Below are positions 1 through 8,177 of a DNA stretch of 64,000 bases, in pieces. The DNA lies in contig NZ_CP097462.1 in NCBI RefSeq assembly GCF_023559245.1, positions 2,662,001-2,726,000 on the forward strand. The letters are read 5' to 3'. The DNA is from Sphingomonas sp. KRR8 (GTDB lineage Bacteria; Pseudomonadota; Alphaproteobacteria; Sphingomonadales; Sphingomonadaceae). Each line of letters opens with the position of its first letter. Positions within the stretch are counted from its first letter, which is position 1. Both the position numbers and the translations under genes were made by a program. Under the pieces are notes generated by a model that worked only from the letters and a program-made list of their open reading frames with translations, was not told the DNA's origin and ran no database searches.

Positions 1-2
1 GC

Positions 3-947
3 TTCTTCGGCATCGCCACGATGGTCATTGCCATTCCCACCGGGGCCAAGATCTTCAATTGGCTTTTCACCATGTATCGCGGTTCGATCAGGTTCGAGCT
101 GCCGATGATGTGGGTAGTCGCCTTCATGCTGACCTTCGTGGTTGGCGGAATGACCGGCGTCCTGCTTGCAGTCCCGCCGGCAGACTTCGTCCTCCACAAC
201 AGTCTCTTCCTGGTCGCCCACTTCCACAACGTGATCATCGGAGGCGTGGTGTTCGGCCTGTTCGGCGGCATCGAATACTGGTTCCCCAAGGCCTTCGGCT
301 ACAAGCTCGATCACTTCTGGGGCAAGGTGCACTTCTGGGGATGGGTGATCGGCTACTGGGTCGCCTGGACTCCGATCTACATCGTCGGACTGATGGGCAC
401 GACGCGACGCGTGAACCATTTCGATGATCCGACGCTGCAGCCATACTTCGTGATCGCAGCGATTGGCGCAGGGATCATCCTGATAGGGATCGCCGGGTTC
501 GTGATCGGCATGGTCGTCAGCTATCTCAAGCGGGACCAGTTGCGGGTCGGCAATGACCCTTGGGACGGCCGCACGCTCGAGTGGTCGACCAGCTCGCCGC
601 CGCCAGCCTACAATTTCGCCTTCACGCCGGTGGTCCACGATCTCGACGCCTGGTACGATATGAAGAGCCGGGGCTATGCCCATCCGACGGATCACTTCCG
701 GCCGATCCATATGCCTCGCAATACCGGCACGGCGATCATCCAGGCTGGTCTCGCTGCCGTGCTCGGCTTCGCCATGATCTGGTACATCTGGTGGCTCGCA
801 ATCGCCGCTTTCGCCGGCCTGATTGCCGTCACCATCTGGCACAGCTTCGACTACAATCGTGATTATGACATCCCTGCCGCCGAGGTGGCGACGACCGAGC
901 GTGAGAAGCTGGGCTTCCTCACTCCGGCAGTGCCGGTGGGAGCCTGA
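3..947 (+). CDS. cyoB: Cytochrome bo3 ubiquinol oxidase subunit I, 3' part
   Basis: This is the C-terminal half of the haem-copper oxidase subunit that oxidises ubiquinol, reduces oxygen and pumps protons across the inner membrane. The reading frame is open from the window edge, so the start lies outside. The sequence shows several hydrophobic helices and the HxH motif AHFHNVIIGG near 217-246, which in this family carries the axial histidines of the low-spin and high-spin haems. The long hydrophilic loop after the helices and the final helical pair fit CyoB rather than CtaD. It is followed 5 bp later by cyoC and then cyoD, the classical order. Certain as family; the N-terminal half cannot be judged. 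Confidence 0.95.
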   Translation, partial: FFGIATMVIAIPTGAKIFNWLFTMYRGSIRFELPMMWVVAFMLTFVVGGMTGVLLAVPPADFVLHNSLFLVAHFHNVIIGGVVFGLFGGIEYWFPKAFGYKLDHFWGKVHFWGWVIGYWVAWTPIYIVGLMGTTRRVNHFDDPTLQPYFVIAAIGAGIILIGIAGFVIGMVVSYLKRDQLRVGNDPWDGRTLEWSTSSPPPAYNFAFTPVVHDLDAWYDMKSRGYAHPTDHFRPIHMPRNTGTAIIQAGLAAVLGFAMIWYIWWLAIAAFAGLIAVTIWHSFDYNRDYDIPAAEVATTEREKLGFLTPAVPVGA

Positions 948-952
948 CAGAC

Positions 953-1603
953 ATGACCGCCACTACCGTGACTGCCGCTGCGCCGCTCGCCGGCGTTGAT
1001 CGAGACACTTTTCACCTGATTGAGCAGGATGGTCATGACGGGGGCCACAGCAGCCCGGTCCTGCTCGGCTTCTGGATTTACCTGATGAGCGACGCGCTGC
1101 TCTTTGCAGCGCTGTTCGCTACCTATGGTGTGCTTTCGACCAGTTATGCCGGCGGCCCGGCACCTCGCGACATTTTCGAGCTGCCGCTCGTGGCGATCAA
1201 CACCGCCATCCTGCTGGTGTCGTCCATCACCTACGGGTTCAGCATGTTGGCGATGGAAGAAGGCCGGACGAAGACCGTCCTCCTGTGGCTCGCAGTCACT
1301 GCCTTGCTCGGTATCTCCTTCGTGTCAGTCGAGCTGTTCGAGTTCAGCAAGCTCATCGCAGAGGGTGCAACACCGCAGCGTTCGGGATTCCTGTCGGGTT
1401 TCTTCACCCTCGTAGGGACGCACGGACTTCACGTTACGGTCGGCATCGTCTGGATCGGGCTGATGATGGTCCAGATCGGACAGAAGGGGCTGAACCGGAT
1501 CAACAAGCGCCGGCTGCTTTGCCTGAGCATGTTCTGGCACTTTCTCGACGTCGTCTGGATCGGCGTGTTCACCTTTGTCTACTTGCTGGGAATGATGCGA
1601 TGA
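953..1603 (+). CDS. cyoC: Cytochrome bo3 ubiquinol oxidase subunit III
   Basis: Encodes a 216-residue membrane protein with five predicted helices, matching the length and shape of CyoC, a structural subunit packed against subunit I. The histidine-containing N-terminal stretch HDGGHSSPVLLGFWIYLMSD and the later segment FFTLVGTHGLHVTVGI are typical of the COX3/CyoC superfamily. It begins 5 bp after cyoB and its stop overlaps the cyoD start (ATGA at 1600-1603), so it is translationally coupled. No SD stronger than the purine-containing end of cyoB is visible. Confidence 0.96.
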   Translation: MTATTVTAAAPLAGVDRDTFHLIEQDGHDGGHSSPVLLGFWIYLMSDALLFAALFATYGVLSTSYAGGPAPRDIFELPLVAINTAILLVSSITYGFSMLAMEEGRTKTVLLWLAVTALLGISFVSVELFEFSKLIAEGATPQRSGFLSGFFTLVGTHGLHVTVGIVWIGLMMVQIGQKGLNRINKRRLLCLSMFWHFLDVVWIGVFTFVYLLGMMR

Positions 1604-1983
1604 GTGCTGGCACTGACCCCGAGCTTCACGCTCATGGCGATGAGCATGGTCATGGAAGCCGCAAGAGCTACCTCCTGGGCTTCGCCCTTTCGGCTGTGCT
1701 TACGCTGATCCCGTTTTGGCTGGTGATGACCCGCCCAGGGGTGGGCGCAACCGCTATCGTGCTGATCGTGATCCTGCTCGCGATCGTGCAGATTCTCGTC
1801 CACACGGTGAGCTTCCTTCACGTCACGACCACCGGGGAGGGAGGCTGGACCTTGCTCGCTTACACCTTCACGGGCGTTCTACTGCTGATCACCATCATCG
1901 GTTCGCTGTGGATCATGTATCACCTCAACTCGAACATGATGCCGGGCATGGGGGCAACGAGCGAAGCCAACAGCACGCTTTGA
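1600..1983 (+). CDS. cyoD: Cytochrome bo3 ubiquinol oxidase subunit IV
   Basis: A 127-residue protein with a histidine-rich cytosolic N-terminus (HAHGDEHGHG near residues 8-17) followed by three hydrophobic helices, the standard architecture of CyoD, which helps assemble the CuB site of the oxidase. The ATG at 1600 overlaps the cyoC stop, which fixes the start; an in-frame extension upstream exists but lies inside cyoC. The stop at 1981-1983 overlaps a TTG start of the next gene. Confidence 0.94.
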   Translation: MSAGTDPELHAHGDEHGHGSRKSYLLGFALSAVLTLIPFWLVMTRPGVGATAIVLIVILLAIVQILVHTVSFLHVTTTGEGGWTLLAYTFTGVLLLITIIGSLWIMYHLNSNMMPGMGATSEANSTL

Positions 1984-2681
1984 CACGTCACCCCTCTCGC
2001 CGATGGGCCATGACAGCCATCTGCGGGCTGTTTGCGCTGCTGTTCGCAGGATTGGGCGTTTGGCAGGTCGAGCGACTGCAATGGAAACTCGATCTCATTC
2101 GCAGAATCGATCTGCGGTTGGCGGCAGGGGCCGTGGACCTGCCTCCACCGGCTGACTGGCGTCAGATCGATCCTCGCTCGCTCGAATACACTAAGGTGCG
2201 AGCGACAGGTCGATACGACTATGCACGAGAGACTAAGGTAGACGCTCTGACTGAACTCGGACCGGGCTGGTGGCTGCTGACACCGCTCGACACGGGCAAG
2301 GGCGTGGTGCTCGTAAATCGCGGCTTCGTGCCGAAGGCCCCGGTTCCGCAAAGCAATCCGCGCGGCTTCGTCAGTGTGACGGGTCTGCTGCGCATCAGCG
2401 AGCCAGGCGGTCGCTTCCTTCGCTCCAACAAGCCGGACGCCAGCCTTTGGTATTCGCGCGATGTCCCGGCAATCGCCAAGGAGCGGGGGCTAGCTAACGT
2501 GGCTCCGTTCTTCGTTGACGCGGGGCGAGATCCCAACGGTGAGACCTGGCCACGCGGCGGCCTTACGGTGGTTCACTTTCGCAATGCACACCTGGTCTAC
2601 GCTCTTACCTGGTTCGGCCTTGCGGCCCTGAGCCTGTTCGGGCTGGTGCTGATCTGGCGGCGCTCTGCTAAGCAGGGTTGA
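1980..2681 (+). CDS. SURF1 family cytochrome oxidase assembly protein
   Basis: Encodes about 233 residues with one N-terminal helix (LFALLFAGLGVWQVERLQWK) and one C-terminal helix, the two-TM hairpin layout of SURF1/Shy1 proteins that help insert haem into subunit I of haem-copper oxidases. The GVWQ-x-RLxWK motif after helix 1 and the segment VLVNRGFVP near the middle are family hallmarks. I chose the TTG at 1980, which overlaps the cyoD stop as TTGA and gives a positively charged leader before helix 1; ATG at 2010 is the alternative. Its place directly behind cyoBCD agrees with a role in bo3 assembly. Confidence 0.92.
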   Translation: MTRHPSRRWAMTAICGLFALLFAGLGVWQVERLQWKLDLIRRIDLRLAAGAVDLPPPADWRQIDPRSLEYTKVRATGRYDYARETKVDALTELGPGWWLLTPLDTGKGVVLVNRGFVPKAPVPQSNPRGFVSVTGLLRISEPGGRFLRSNKPDASLWYSRDVPAIAKERGLANVAPFFVDAGRDPNGETWPRGGLTVVHFRNAHLVYALTWFGLAALSLFGLVLIWRRSAKQG

Positions 2682-3988
2682 TGGATGCGCCCCTGCTTGC
2701 CTTAACGCGTCAGAGCAGCGCCGTTACGGGCCGTTCGCCGGCTGCCGTCACCGTCGCGAACATGCGCCAGCTGATCCAGCTGCGCTGGGTGGCGTGCTTC
2801 GGCCAACTGGTCGCCATCCTCATCGCCCACGAATGGCTCGGTGTTCCGCTGCCGGTCGTTGCCATGCTCAGCGTGGTCGGCCTGCTGGTGATCGGCAACC
2901 TGCTCTTCACCCTGACTCTGGACAAGACTGCCATCGTTCCCGACGCGCTGTTCCTGGCCTTGCTGCTCGATATGTCGGCCTTGACGGCACAGCTCTACCT
3001 GAGCGGCGGCGTGACCAATCCCTTTATCTCGCTCTACCTGTTGCAGATTGTGCTCGGAGCCATCCTCCTTCGGCCGAGCCGCGCCTGGCTGCTGGTAATA
3101 GTGGCGGCTGTCGCCTTCATCTTTCTCAGCATCGCCCACCTGCCGCTCACATTCGGGCTCGTTTCGCCCGCTGCATCAGACCTTGCCGCGCTTGGCCAGG
3201 AAGTGGCCTTCATCATGGTTGCGGTGCTGCTGGTGCTCTTCATCACCCGCATCAGCCGCAACCTCCGCGCCCGTGACGCCTATGTCGCCGAATTGCGTCA
3301 GCGCGCGGCCGAGGAAGATAGCATCGTGCGCATGGGCCTTTTCGCCAGCGGCGCAGCGCATGAACTCGGGACTCCGCTCTCGTCGCTGTCGGTGCTGGTC
3401 GCCGATTGGCAGCGGGATCCAGCGCTTGCCGGCAAGCCCGAGCTCGCGGAAGAGCTGAGCGATGCCCGGGCAGCAGTTGAGCGCTGCCGGGACATCGTCA
3501 GCGATATTCTCGACACTTCCGGTCAAACGCGCGGCGAGCCGATGGGGTCGGTCAGTGCCGCCGAACTCGTCAGAGTGCTCGAGAATGACTGGTCGGCACT
3601 CCACGAGGAGGTTCCGCTACAGGTCACCGTAGAGATCCCCGGCCAAGCGCGCGTGCCTGACGAGCCTGCGCTCCGCCAAGCCTTGTGGAGCCTTCTCGAG
3701 AACGCCGGCGAAGTCTCGCCTCAGGGGATCGCGCTGCGCGCTCACCTCCACGAGGAGCAGCTCGTGCTGGAAGTAGCGGACCGGGGCCCCGGTTTCTCGC
3801 TGGAACAGCTTGCCGCCTTGGGCGAGATCGTTCGTTCGCGCAAAGGGGCAGGTCATGGCCTCGGCCTGTTCCTCGCCACCAGTGTTGCACGGCGATTGGG
3901 CGGAGGACTGGAAGCGTTCAACCGCGAAGGTGGCGGCGCTTGTGTTCGCATGCACTTGCCACTCATAGGCCAGGGCGAGCAGCGTTGA
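2681..3988 (+). CDS. regB: RegB/PrrB/ActS-type redox sensor histidine kinase
   Basis: A membrane sensor kinase of about 435 residues. The first 190 residues form five or six hydrophobic helices. Residues 109-115 read GGVTNPF, the GGxxNPF motif that in RegB binds ubiquinone. The phosphorylated histidine is H227 in the H-box GAAHELGTPLSSLS, which is the RegB-type variant, followed by an N-box (LLENAGEVSP) and a GHGLGLFLA G2 box. ATG at 2681 overlaps the last base of the SURF1 stop; TTG at 2678 is possible. It overlaps the RegA-like regulator downstream. Expected role: sensing quinone-pool redox state to control respiration. I do not see the conserved redox-active cytosolic cysteine region clearly, so the sensing mechanism is inferred from the quinone motif. 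Confidence 0.93.
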   Translation: MDAPLLALTRQSSAVTGRSPAAVTVANMRQLIQLRWVACFGQLVAILIAHEWLGVPLPVVAMLSVVGLLVIGNLLFTLTLDKTAIVPDALFLALLLDMSALTAQLYLSGGVTNPFISLYLLQIVLGAILLRPSRAWLLVIVAAVAFIFLSIAHLPLTFGLVSPAASDLAALGQEVAFIMVAVLLVLFITRISRNLRARDAYVAELRQRAAEEDSIVRMGLFASGAAHELGTPLSSLSVLVADWQRDPALAGKPELAEELSDARAAVERCRDIVSDILDTSGQTRGEPMGSVSAAELVRVLENDWSALHEEVPLQVTVEIPGQARVPDEPALRQALWSLLENAGEVSPQGIALRAHLHEEQLVLEVADRGPGFSLEQLAALGEIVRSRKGAGHGLGLFLATSVARRLGGGLEAFNREGGGACVRMHLPLIGQGEQR

Positions 3989-4521
3989 GCGTCGATCCTC
4001 GCCGGCTGGTGATCGTCGAGGATGACGAAGCCTTCGCGCGCACTCTCGCCCGTTCGTTCGAGCGACGTGGCTATGCCGTTTCCACAACAACCAGCCAGGC
4101 GGGTTTGAACGAACTCCTCCAGGGTCCGAAGTTCGATTTCGCAGTGGTCGACTTGAAGTTGGGGTCCCAGTCGGGACTACCCTGCGTCGCAGCGCTCCAC
4201 GCAGCGCATGCCGAAACTCGCATTGTTGTTCTGACCGGATTTGCGAGCATCGCGACGGCGGTGGAAGCGATAAAGCTCGGCGCTGCTCACTACCTGCCCA
4301 AGCCAAGCAACACCGACGACATCGAGGCAGCCTTCGGGCGGGTTGCGGGCGATGCCGACGTAGCTGTTGACGGTCGCGCTACCTCCATCAAGACGCTGGA
4401 GTGGGAGAAGATCAACGAGACGCTGATCGCCACTGGCTTCAACATCTCGGAGGCCGCTCGCCGTCTTGGCATGCACCGCAGAACTCTTGCGAGAAAGTTG
4501 GAGAAACGGCCTCTTCGCTGA
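3985..4521 (+). CDS. regA: RegA/PrrA/ActR-type response regulator
   Basis: A 178-residue two-domain regulator. The receiver domain has the acidic pair D13/D14, phospho-acceptor D56 (FAVVDLKLG) and lysine in LPKPS. The C-terminus is a Fis-like helix-turn-helix with the signature ISEAARRLGMHRRTLARKL, practically diagnostic of the RegA family. The length equals that of known RegA proteins (about 180). The start is taken as TTG 3985, overlapping the kinase stop as TTGA, because it places the receiver core at the usual distance from the N-terminus; no ATG is available. It likely controls the adjacent cyo operon and other respiratory genes. Confidence 0.94.
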   Translation: MSVDPRRLVIVEDDEAFARTLARSFERRGYAVSTTTSQAGLNELLQGPKFDFAVVDLKLGSQSGLPCVAALHAAHAETRIVVLTGFASIATAVEAIKLGAAHYLPKPSNTDDIEAAFGRVAGDADVAVDGRATSIKTLEWEKINETLIATGFNISEAARRLGMHRRTLARKLEKRPLR

Positions 4522-4675
4522 GGCAAATTGCTGAGGCTGGAGCTTACCGCGCGACGTGAAGCAATGCCGTTACGCCAGCGCAGGCGAGTTACTCAGTCCC
4601 TTAGGGGCCGACGTACATTGTTCTGAAAGGCAATCACTCACGCCAGAACATGGCGAAGCTGCACCCCAGGAGCGC

Positions 4676-4900
4676 TTAACGCTGATCATCACCCGGATTT
4701 TCGATCGAATGAGGAGCTGTGATTGGTTCACCCGGCTGGGCACCACCGCCGCGAGCCCGGCGACGCCAACCTTCAGCGAGCCGACGGAACTTGCCGTCAA
4801 TTGTCGGAGGTAGGCAATCGGCGAATCTCTCCGCTCGTTTAGCCTGCACTTCGTAATATTCGGGATCTTGGTGAAGCGGGCTTCGCCAACCAGCCATCAT
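4676..4900 (-). CDS. Small hypothetical protein
   Basis: A 74-residue ORF read leftward, preceded by a good Shine-Dalgarno (AGGAGAG, five bases before the tandem ATGs at 4900 and 4897). The composition is charged and helical (DPEYYEVQAKRAERFADCL then a run of arginines), resembling the many short orphan proteins of sphingomonads with a DPEYY-x-x-xA-E-x-x-x-A pattern, but I recognise no characterised family. It sits alone in an otherwise empty gap between regA and other small genes. Support is the SD and amino-acid composition only. Confidence 0.5.
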   Translation of the reverse strand: MMAGWRSPLHQDPEYYEVQAKRAERFADCLPPTIDGKFRRLAEGWRRRARGGGAQPGEPITAPHSIENPGDDQR

Positions 4901-5085
4901 TGCTCTCCTGCGCCTGTTCTTACCAAATGGGCAGGCTATGCTCTGATTTGCATACGGAAATGCACTTAGAATCCGGGCGCTTGGCTAAGGAAAGGCTAGT
5001 TAGCAGGCGGCCGGGCTAATGATGACCACTTGCCCGGCGGGCCCGTCTTCACCTCGCTTGAGCAGGCACGATCAAGAGCAAACTA

Positions 5086-5277
5086 TCACTGCTCTGTTAA
5101 GGCCGAAGTCGGGAATCGGCGTGGGGGAAAGGTTACCGTCCCGGATGTGGCGAGTTCGATCTGCCGCTCATAAAGCACGGCGAGCCTCTGGTGTGCTTCT
5201 CTCGCTTTCTGGCTCGCCGCGCTGTTTGCTCGCGATGTCTCGATCTGCTGTCTCTTGAATAGATAGTTGATGTCCAT
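5086..5277 (-). CDS. Small hypothetical protein, MDINYLF-type
   Basis: A 63-residue ORF starting MDINYLFKRQQIETSRANSA. A GGAGG stands six bases before the ATG. Short proteins with this opening (M-D-x-N-Y-L-F/Y-x-R-Q-Q) and the following A-x-x-x-A-R-x-A-H-Q-R-L pattern are, from memory, common in Sphingomonadales, always without a known function. It follows the 5305-5550 gene by 27 bp on the same strand, so the two are probably co-transcribed and divergent from the LysR gene. Confidence 0.6.
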   Translation of the reverse strand: MDINYLFKRQQIETSRANSAASQKAREAHQRLAVLYERQIELATSGTVTFPPRRFPTSALTEQ

Positions 5278-5304
5278 GTCCGCCTCCGCTGTCGATGTGT
5301 TTCG

Positions 5305-5550
5305 TCAGTGTCGTAGTTCGGGCGAGCTTTGGGTGTTCCTGAACGACTTCTCAGCCTCGAGGAGCCTTTCCTGAAACACCAGCGCATCGAAGTATAAAGC
5401 GGTATTCGGATCGATCGGGGTGGGCCGAAGAAAAACCCGTTTCAGCCATTCTCCAGCCGACCTCAGATGCCCTCGCGGAGACGGGTGGGGCAAAGCAGAA
5501 TCCACGTTATCCGGATATGAACGGAAGGCATGATAGTCTCGATCAAACAT
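5305..5550 (-). CDS. Small hypothetical protein divergent from a LysR regulator
   Basis: An 81-residue ORF beginning MFDRDYHAFRSYPDN. The open frame extends to 5625, but the ATG at 5550 has a clear AAGGAGA seven bases upstream, so I start there. The sequence is soluble, with an amphipathic C-terminal half (ALVFQERLLEAEKSFRN). No family recognised. It is transcribed away from the LysR gene at 5655, with a 104-bp shared upstream region, the usual geometry of a LysR regulator and its target. Confidence 0.55.
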   Translation of the reverse strand: MFDRDYHAFRSYPDNVDSALPHPSPRGHLRSAGEWLKRVFLRPTPIDPNTALYFDALVFQERLLEAEKSFRNTQSSPELRH

Positions 5551-5654
5551 CTCGGTTCTCCTTCCATGCTCAGCCCCTGCGTTGTGAACATGGCGAGTTG
5601 CGGAGGGTAAGACAAACGAATACAAATGTGGTTTGACATCAAGAATCTTGCGCC

Positions 5655-6506
5655 ATGGATATCAGGATAGCCCGAACATTCCTCGAGGTTGTGACCACAG
5701 GCAGCTTTGTACGAGCCGCCGCCAACCTGAACATCACGCAAACTGCGGTAAGCGCCAGGATCAAGTCGCTCGAGGACCAGCTTGAGCGGCCTGTTTTCGT
5801 CCGGAATAAGGCCGGTGCTCGCCTGACGCCCGCTGGCGAACAGTTTCAACCGTTCGCCATCGCATTGGTGCAGCTATGGGAGCGCGCGAGACAGCAGGTG
5901 GCACTGCCCCCCGGGCTTGAGACCGTGGTCACCATCGGCGGTGAGTATAGCTTGTGGGATCCCCTTCTGCGCGATTGCCTGCTTGTGACCCGGGAGAAGC
6001 ATCCGGAGTTCGCCATCAGGGCCAAGATCGACGTAGCGGATCGCCTGATTGCCCACGTAGAGAGAGGTCTCCTCGATCTCATCATTCTTTACGATCCGCC
6101 CCATCGCCTGGGGCTCGTTAGCGAGTTGCTGGTCGACGAGACTCTGGTTGCGGTGAGTACGTTCAGTCCCCAACCTTCGGGGGAGCACAGCGATGAGATC
6201 TACGTCGACTGGGGCACGTCATTCGGCATCAATCACCATAATGCATTTCCAAATGCACCCACTCCCGCCGTGACCGTCAATCACGGTCCGCTCGGCCTCG
6301 ACTACATGCTTCAATTGGGTGGGCATGGTTACTTCCGACTTGCCGCAGTCGAGCAGCACATCGCGGCAGGGACGCTGCATTTGATGGAAAACAAACCGCG
6401 CTTTTCTTACTCCATCCACGCGGTTTATTCATCGGAAGCTAACAAGTACCCCTTGGAGCAGTTGTTATCCGCCTGCCGCGTGAGCGCCAGGGGAGCGAAA
6501 GGGTGA
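5655..6506 (+). CDS. LysR family transcriptional regulator
   Basis: A 283-residue protein with the LysR winged helix-turn-helix at residues 1-60 (RIARTFLEVVTTGSFVRAAA, then NITQTAVSARIKSLE), where the second helix contacts DNA. The rest, residues about 90-280, is the periplasmic-binding-protein-like effector domain, slightly short compared with the usual 300. The effector is unknown. The gene faces away from two small minus-strand genes (5550 and 5277), which are candidate targets. No SD is evident immediately before the ATG. Confidence 0.92.
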   Translation: MDIRIARTFLEVVTTGSFVRAAANLNITQTAVSARIKSLEDQLERPVFVRNKAGARLTPAGEQFQPFAIALVQLWERARQQVALPPGLETVVTIGGEYSLWDPLLRDCLLVTREKHPEFAIRAKIDVADRLIAHVERGLLDLIILYDPPHRLGLVSELLVDETLVAVSTFSPQPSGEHSDEIYVDWGTSFGINHHNAFPNAPTPAVTVNHGPLGLDYMLQLGGHGYFRLAAVEQHIAAGTLHLMENKPRFSYSIHAVYSSEANKYPLEQLLSACRVSARGAKG

Positions 6507-6772
6507 CCCCCACTGGCACATCTTCACGCTGAACAGAGGCCACATCGAGCTTCTCACTCTTACATGGCATGGGCGTTCTTTGGGCTCCGTTTTGGCTCGC
6601 TGTCGAACGTTAAAGTCGGACAGTTCTTTGCTCTCCGTGGCCGCCCAGCTTCGCTCAACCAATAAACGGAGACAAAGGCGAATACGGAGCCCAACGGTTG
6701 CGACCTCCCCCAACGCAGGCGTTAACCCGCAAAGACAGGGTCGATGACTTTCAAAACCACGGAAGGTGGGAC
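6507..6772 (+). other. Intergenic gap without recognisable gene
   Basis: 266 bp between the LysR gene and the phosphatase remnant. ORFs overlapping it on either strand lack family motifs and SD sequences. I see no convincing hairpin followed by a T-run. Confidence 0.4.
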
Positions 6773-7275
6773 ATGTTCGAAGTGCGTATCGCAACCGCGC
6801 CGGAAGCACTTGAGTTGATGAAGGATGGTTGGCCCACCCGGGTGATCAGCTTGGTGGGTAATGATCTCCGTTTTGATCTGCCGATCCTTGGTCCTCACCA
6901 CTTCGTCGCTAAATTTCACGACGTCGAGGCTGAAGTGCCTGGCTATACCGCACCGACCGAGGCCATGATGAGGGCTGCGCTCGATCACACGTCAAGTACT
7001 TCTGCCGAGGACCGCCTTCTCATTCACTGCCACGCTGGAAAGAGTCGGTCGCCAGCCATGGCACTGGGCGTACTGGTCCGAGCTGGGCTCTCTCCCACCG
7101 AAGCCATGGCGGCCGTTAAGAAACTTCGGCCGTCGTCATTCCGAACCGGCTGATGGTCCAGCAATTGGATCTGATCCTAGAGCAGAACGGTCGCCTCATC
7201 AGCGCCGTTGCAGTGCACTACGCGACGTTGCCGGCAGACGCACTTTTGCCGAACCGGGGCGGCCTCAACGACTAG
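6773..7275 (+). pseudogene. Frameshifted tyrosine/dual-specificity protein phosphatase
   Basis: The ATG at 6773 (SD GGAAGGTGGG just upstream) opens a 126-residue frame with the P-loop HCHAGKSRSP, the HCx5R signature of cysteine-based phosphatases; the cysteine is at about residue 84. That frame ends at TGA 7151-7153 with the tail SSFRTG. In the frame shifted by -1, from about 7129 on, the sequence continues as VVIPNRLMVQQLDLIL and on to TAG 7273-7275. The IPNRLMVQ-like ending is what closes this phosphatase family, so the two frames together make one normal-length protein of about 167 residues. One missing base near 7130 would explain it. Either a true inactivating mutation or a sequencing error; the catalytic loop itself is intact. 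Confidence 0.75.
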
Positions 7276-7331
7276 CTCAACTGTGTTCTGGCTTCGGTTC
7301 TAGAGAGTGCGGTTGAGTAGATCTGACGAAC

Positions 7332-7365
7332 AAGCGGCCCGCCGGGAGGAGCCGGCGGGCCGCTT
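7332..7365 (-). terminator. Strong hairpin terminator downstream of the 7408-8079 gene
   Basis: Perfect 14-bp arms, AAGCGGCCCGCCGG at 7332-7345 and its complement at 7352-7365, with a 6-base loop. Read on the minus strand the stem is followed by TTGTTCGT, so it best serves the minus-strand gene ending at 7408. It could also stop transcripts from the left. Confidence 0.7.
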
Positions 7366-7407
7366 CCGCCTGCCATCAACGCCGGCAGGCGATCGGTAAA
7401 GTGAAGC

Positions 7408-8079
7408 TTAGTTGCCGTGCGAGACGTGGCCCTCACCCTTGGCCGAGCCACTGGCCTGGCCGGAAGCGCTCAGGTTTCCGCCCGACTGGCGGGCTGCCGA
7501 AAGAGCGCCATTCATTGCGCCAGAGGCCTGTCCCTGGGTCTGGTCTCGAACGGCCGAGGCTTGATCGCGCGCTGCCGCGACTTGACCACGCGCCGTCCCG
7601 GCCGCACTGCCAGCTGCCGCACCCAAGGCGTCGGTGCCAACGCCCTGAAGGCCAAAGCTTGCGCTCTTGCTCCCGGAAGCGTTGCCCGAGAGCGAACCCG
7701 CCAGACCGCCTGACTGATCTCCACCAGTTGCAGCCAGAGCGCCATCAGCAGCGCCCGCCAGCGAACCGGCCAGGCCAACGTCACCGCTGGCCGAGCCGCT
7801 CCGAGTGTTGACCGATCGGCTGGAGGTCAGCGAGCCGGTGCCGGCAACGCTGCCAGTCACGCTATTGGTGATGCTGCCGGTGACCCCGTTGAGCGTTCCC
7901 GACAACGCGCCATTGCCGCCGATAGTGCTGCCAAGCGTGCCGCCAAGCGAGTTGCTGCCGTTGAGCGTGCCACTGACGACGCCGCTGACGGTGCCACCGA
8001 CGTTGCCGAGAAGCTGGGCCGAGGCGGGGGCGGCTGCCGTGCCAGCAAGAAGAGCCAGCGCAAGAGTAAGACGGATCAT
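7408..8079 (-). CDS. Secreted Gly/Ser/Ala-rich low-complexity protein
   Basis: A 223-residue protein with a clear Sec signal peptide (MIRLTLALALLAGTAAAPASA, cleavage predicted after ASA near residue 21). The mature part is low complexity: repeats of the form G-x-hydrophobic-x-G (LNGSNSLGGTLGS, LSGTLNGVTGSI) in the first half and A/G/S/Q-rich helical sequence in the second. I start at ATG 8079 because it has an AAAGGAC SD and begins the signal peptide, rather than the longer frame from 8106. No enzyme motif. It may be a cell-surface or matrix-like protein; the neighbouring S8 protease opens with similar LLPSLPLGN segments. Function unknown. Confidence 0.8.
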   Translation of the reverse strand: MIRLTLALALLAGTAAAPASAQLLGNVGGTVSGVVSGTLNGSNSLGGTLGSTIGGNGALSGTLNGVTGSITNSVTGSVAGTGSLTSSRSVNTRSGSASGDVGLAGSLAGAADGALAATGGDQSGGLAGSLSGNASGSKSASFGLQGVGTDALGAAAGSAAGTARGQVAAARDQASAVRDQTQGQASGAMNGALSAARQSGGNLSASGQASGSAKGEGHVSHGN

Positions 8080-8177
8080 GAGAAGTCCTTTCCTGTCGTT
8101 TCTCAATTCGGTGCAGCCACAGGGGCCTGCCTATTGAGAACGACAGCGCTCCGGCGCTTCATCCCGAGAGCTCGAAT

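Noticed and set aside
7408-8079. CRISPR-like or tandem DNA repeat in the low-complexity secreted gene
   Set aside because: The repetition is at the protein level (Gly/Ser/Leu periodicity) with degenerate codons; no regular direct DNA repeats with spacers.
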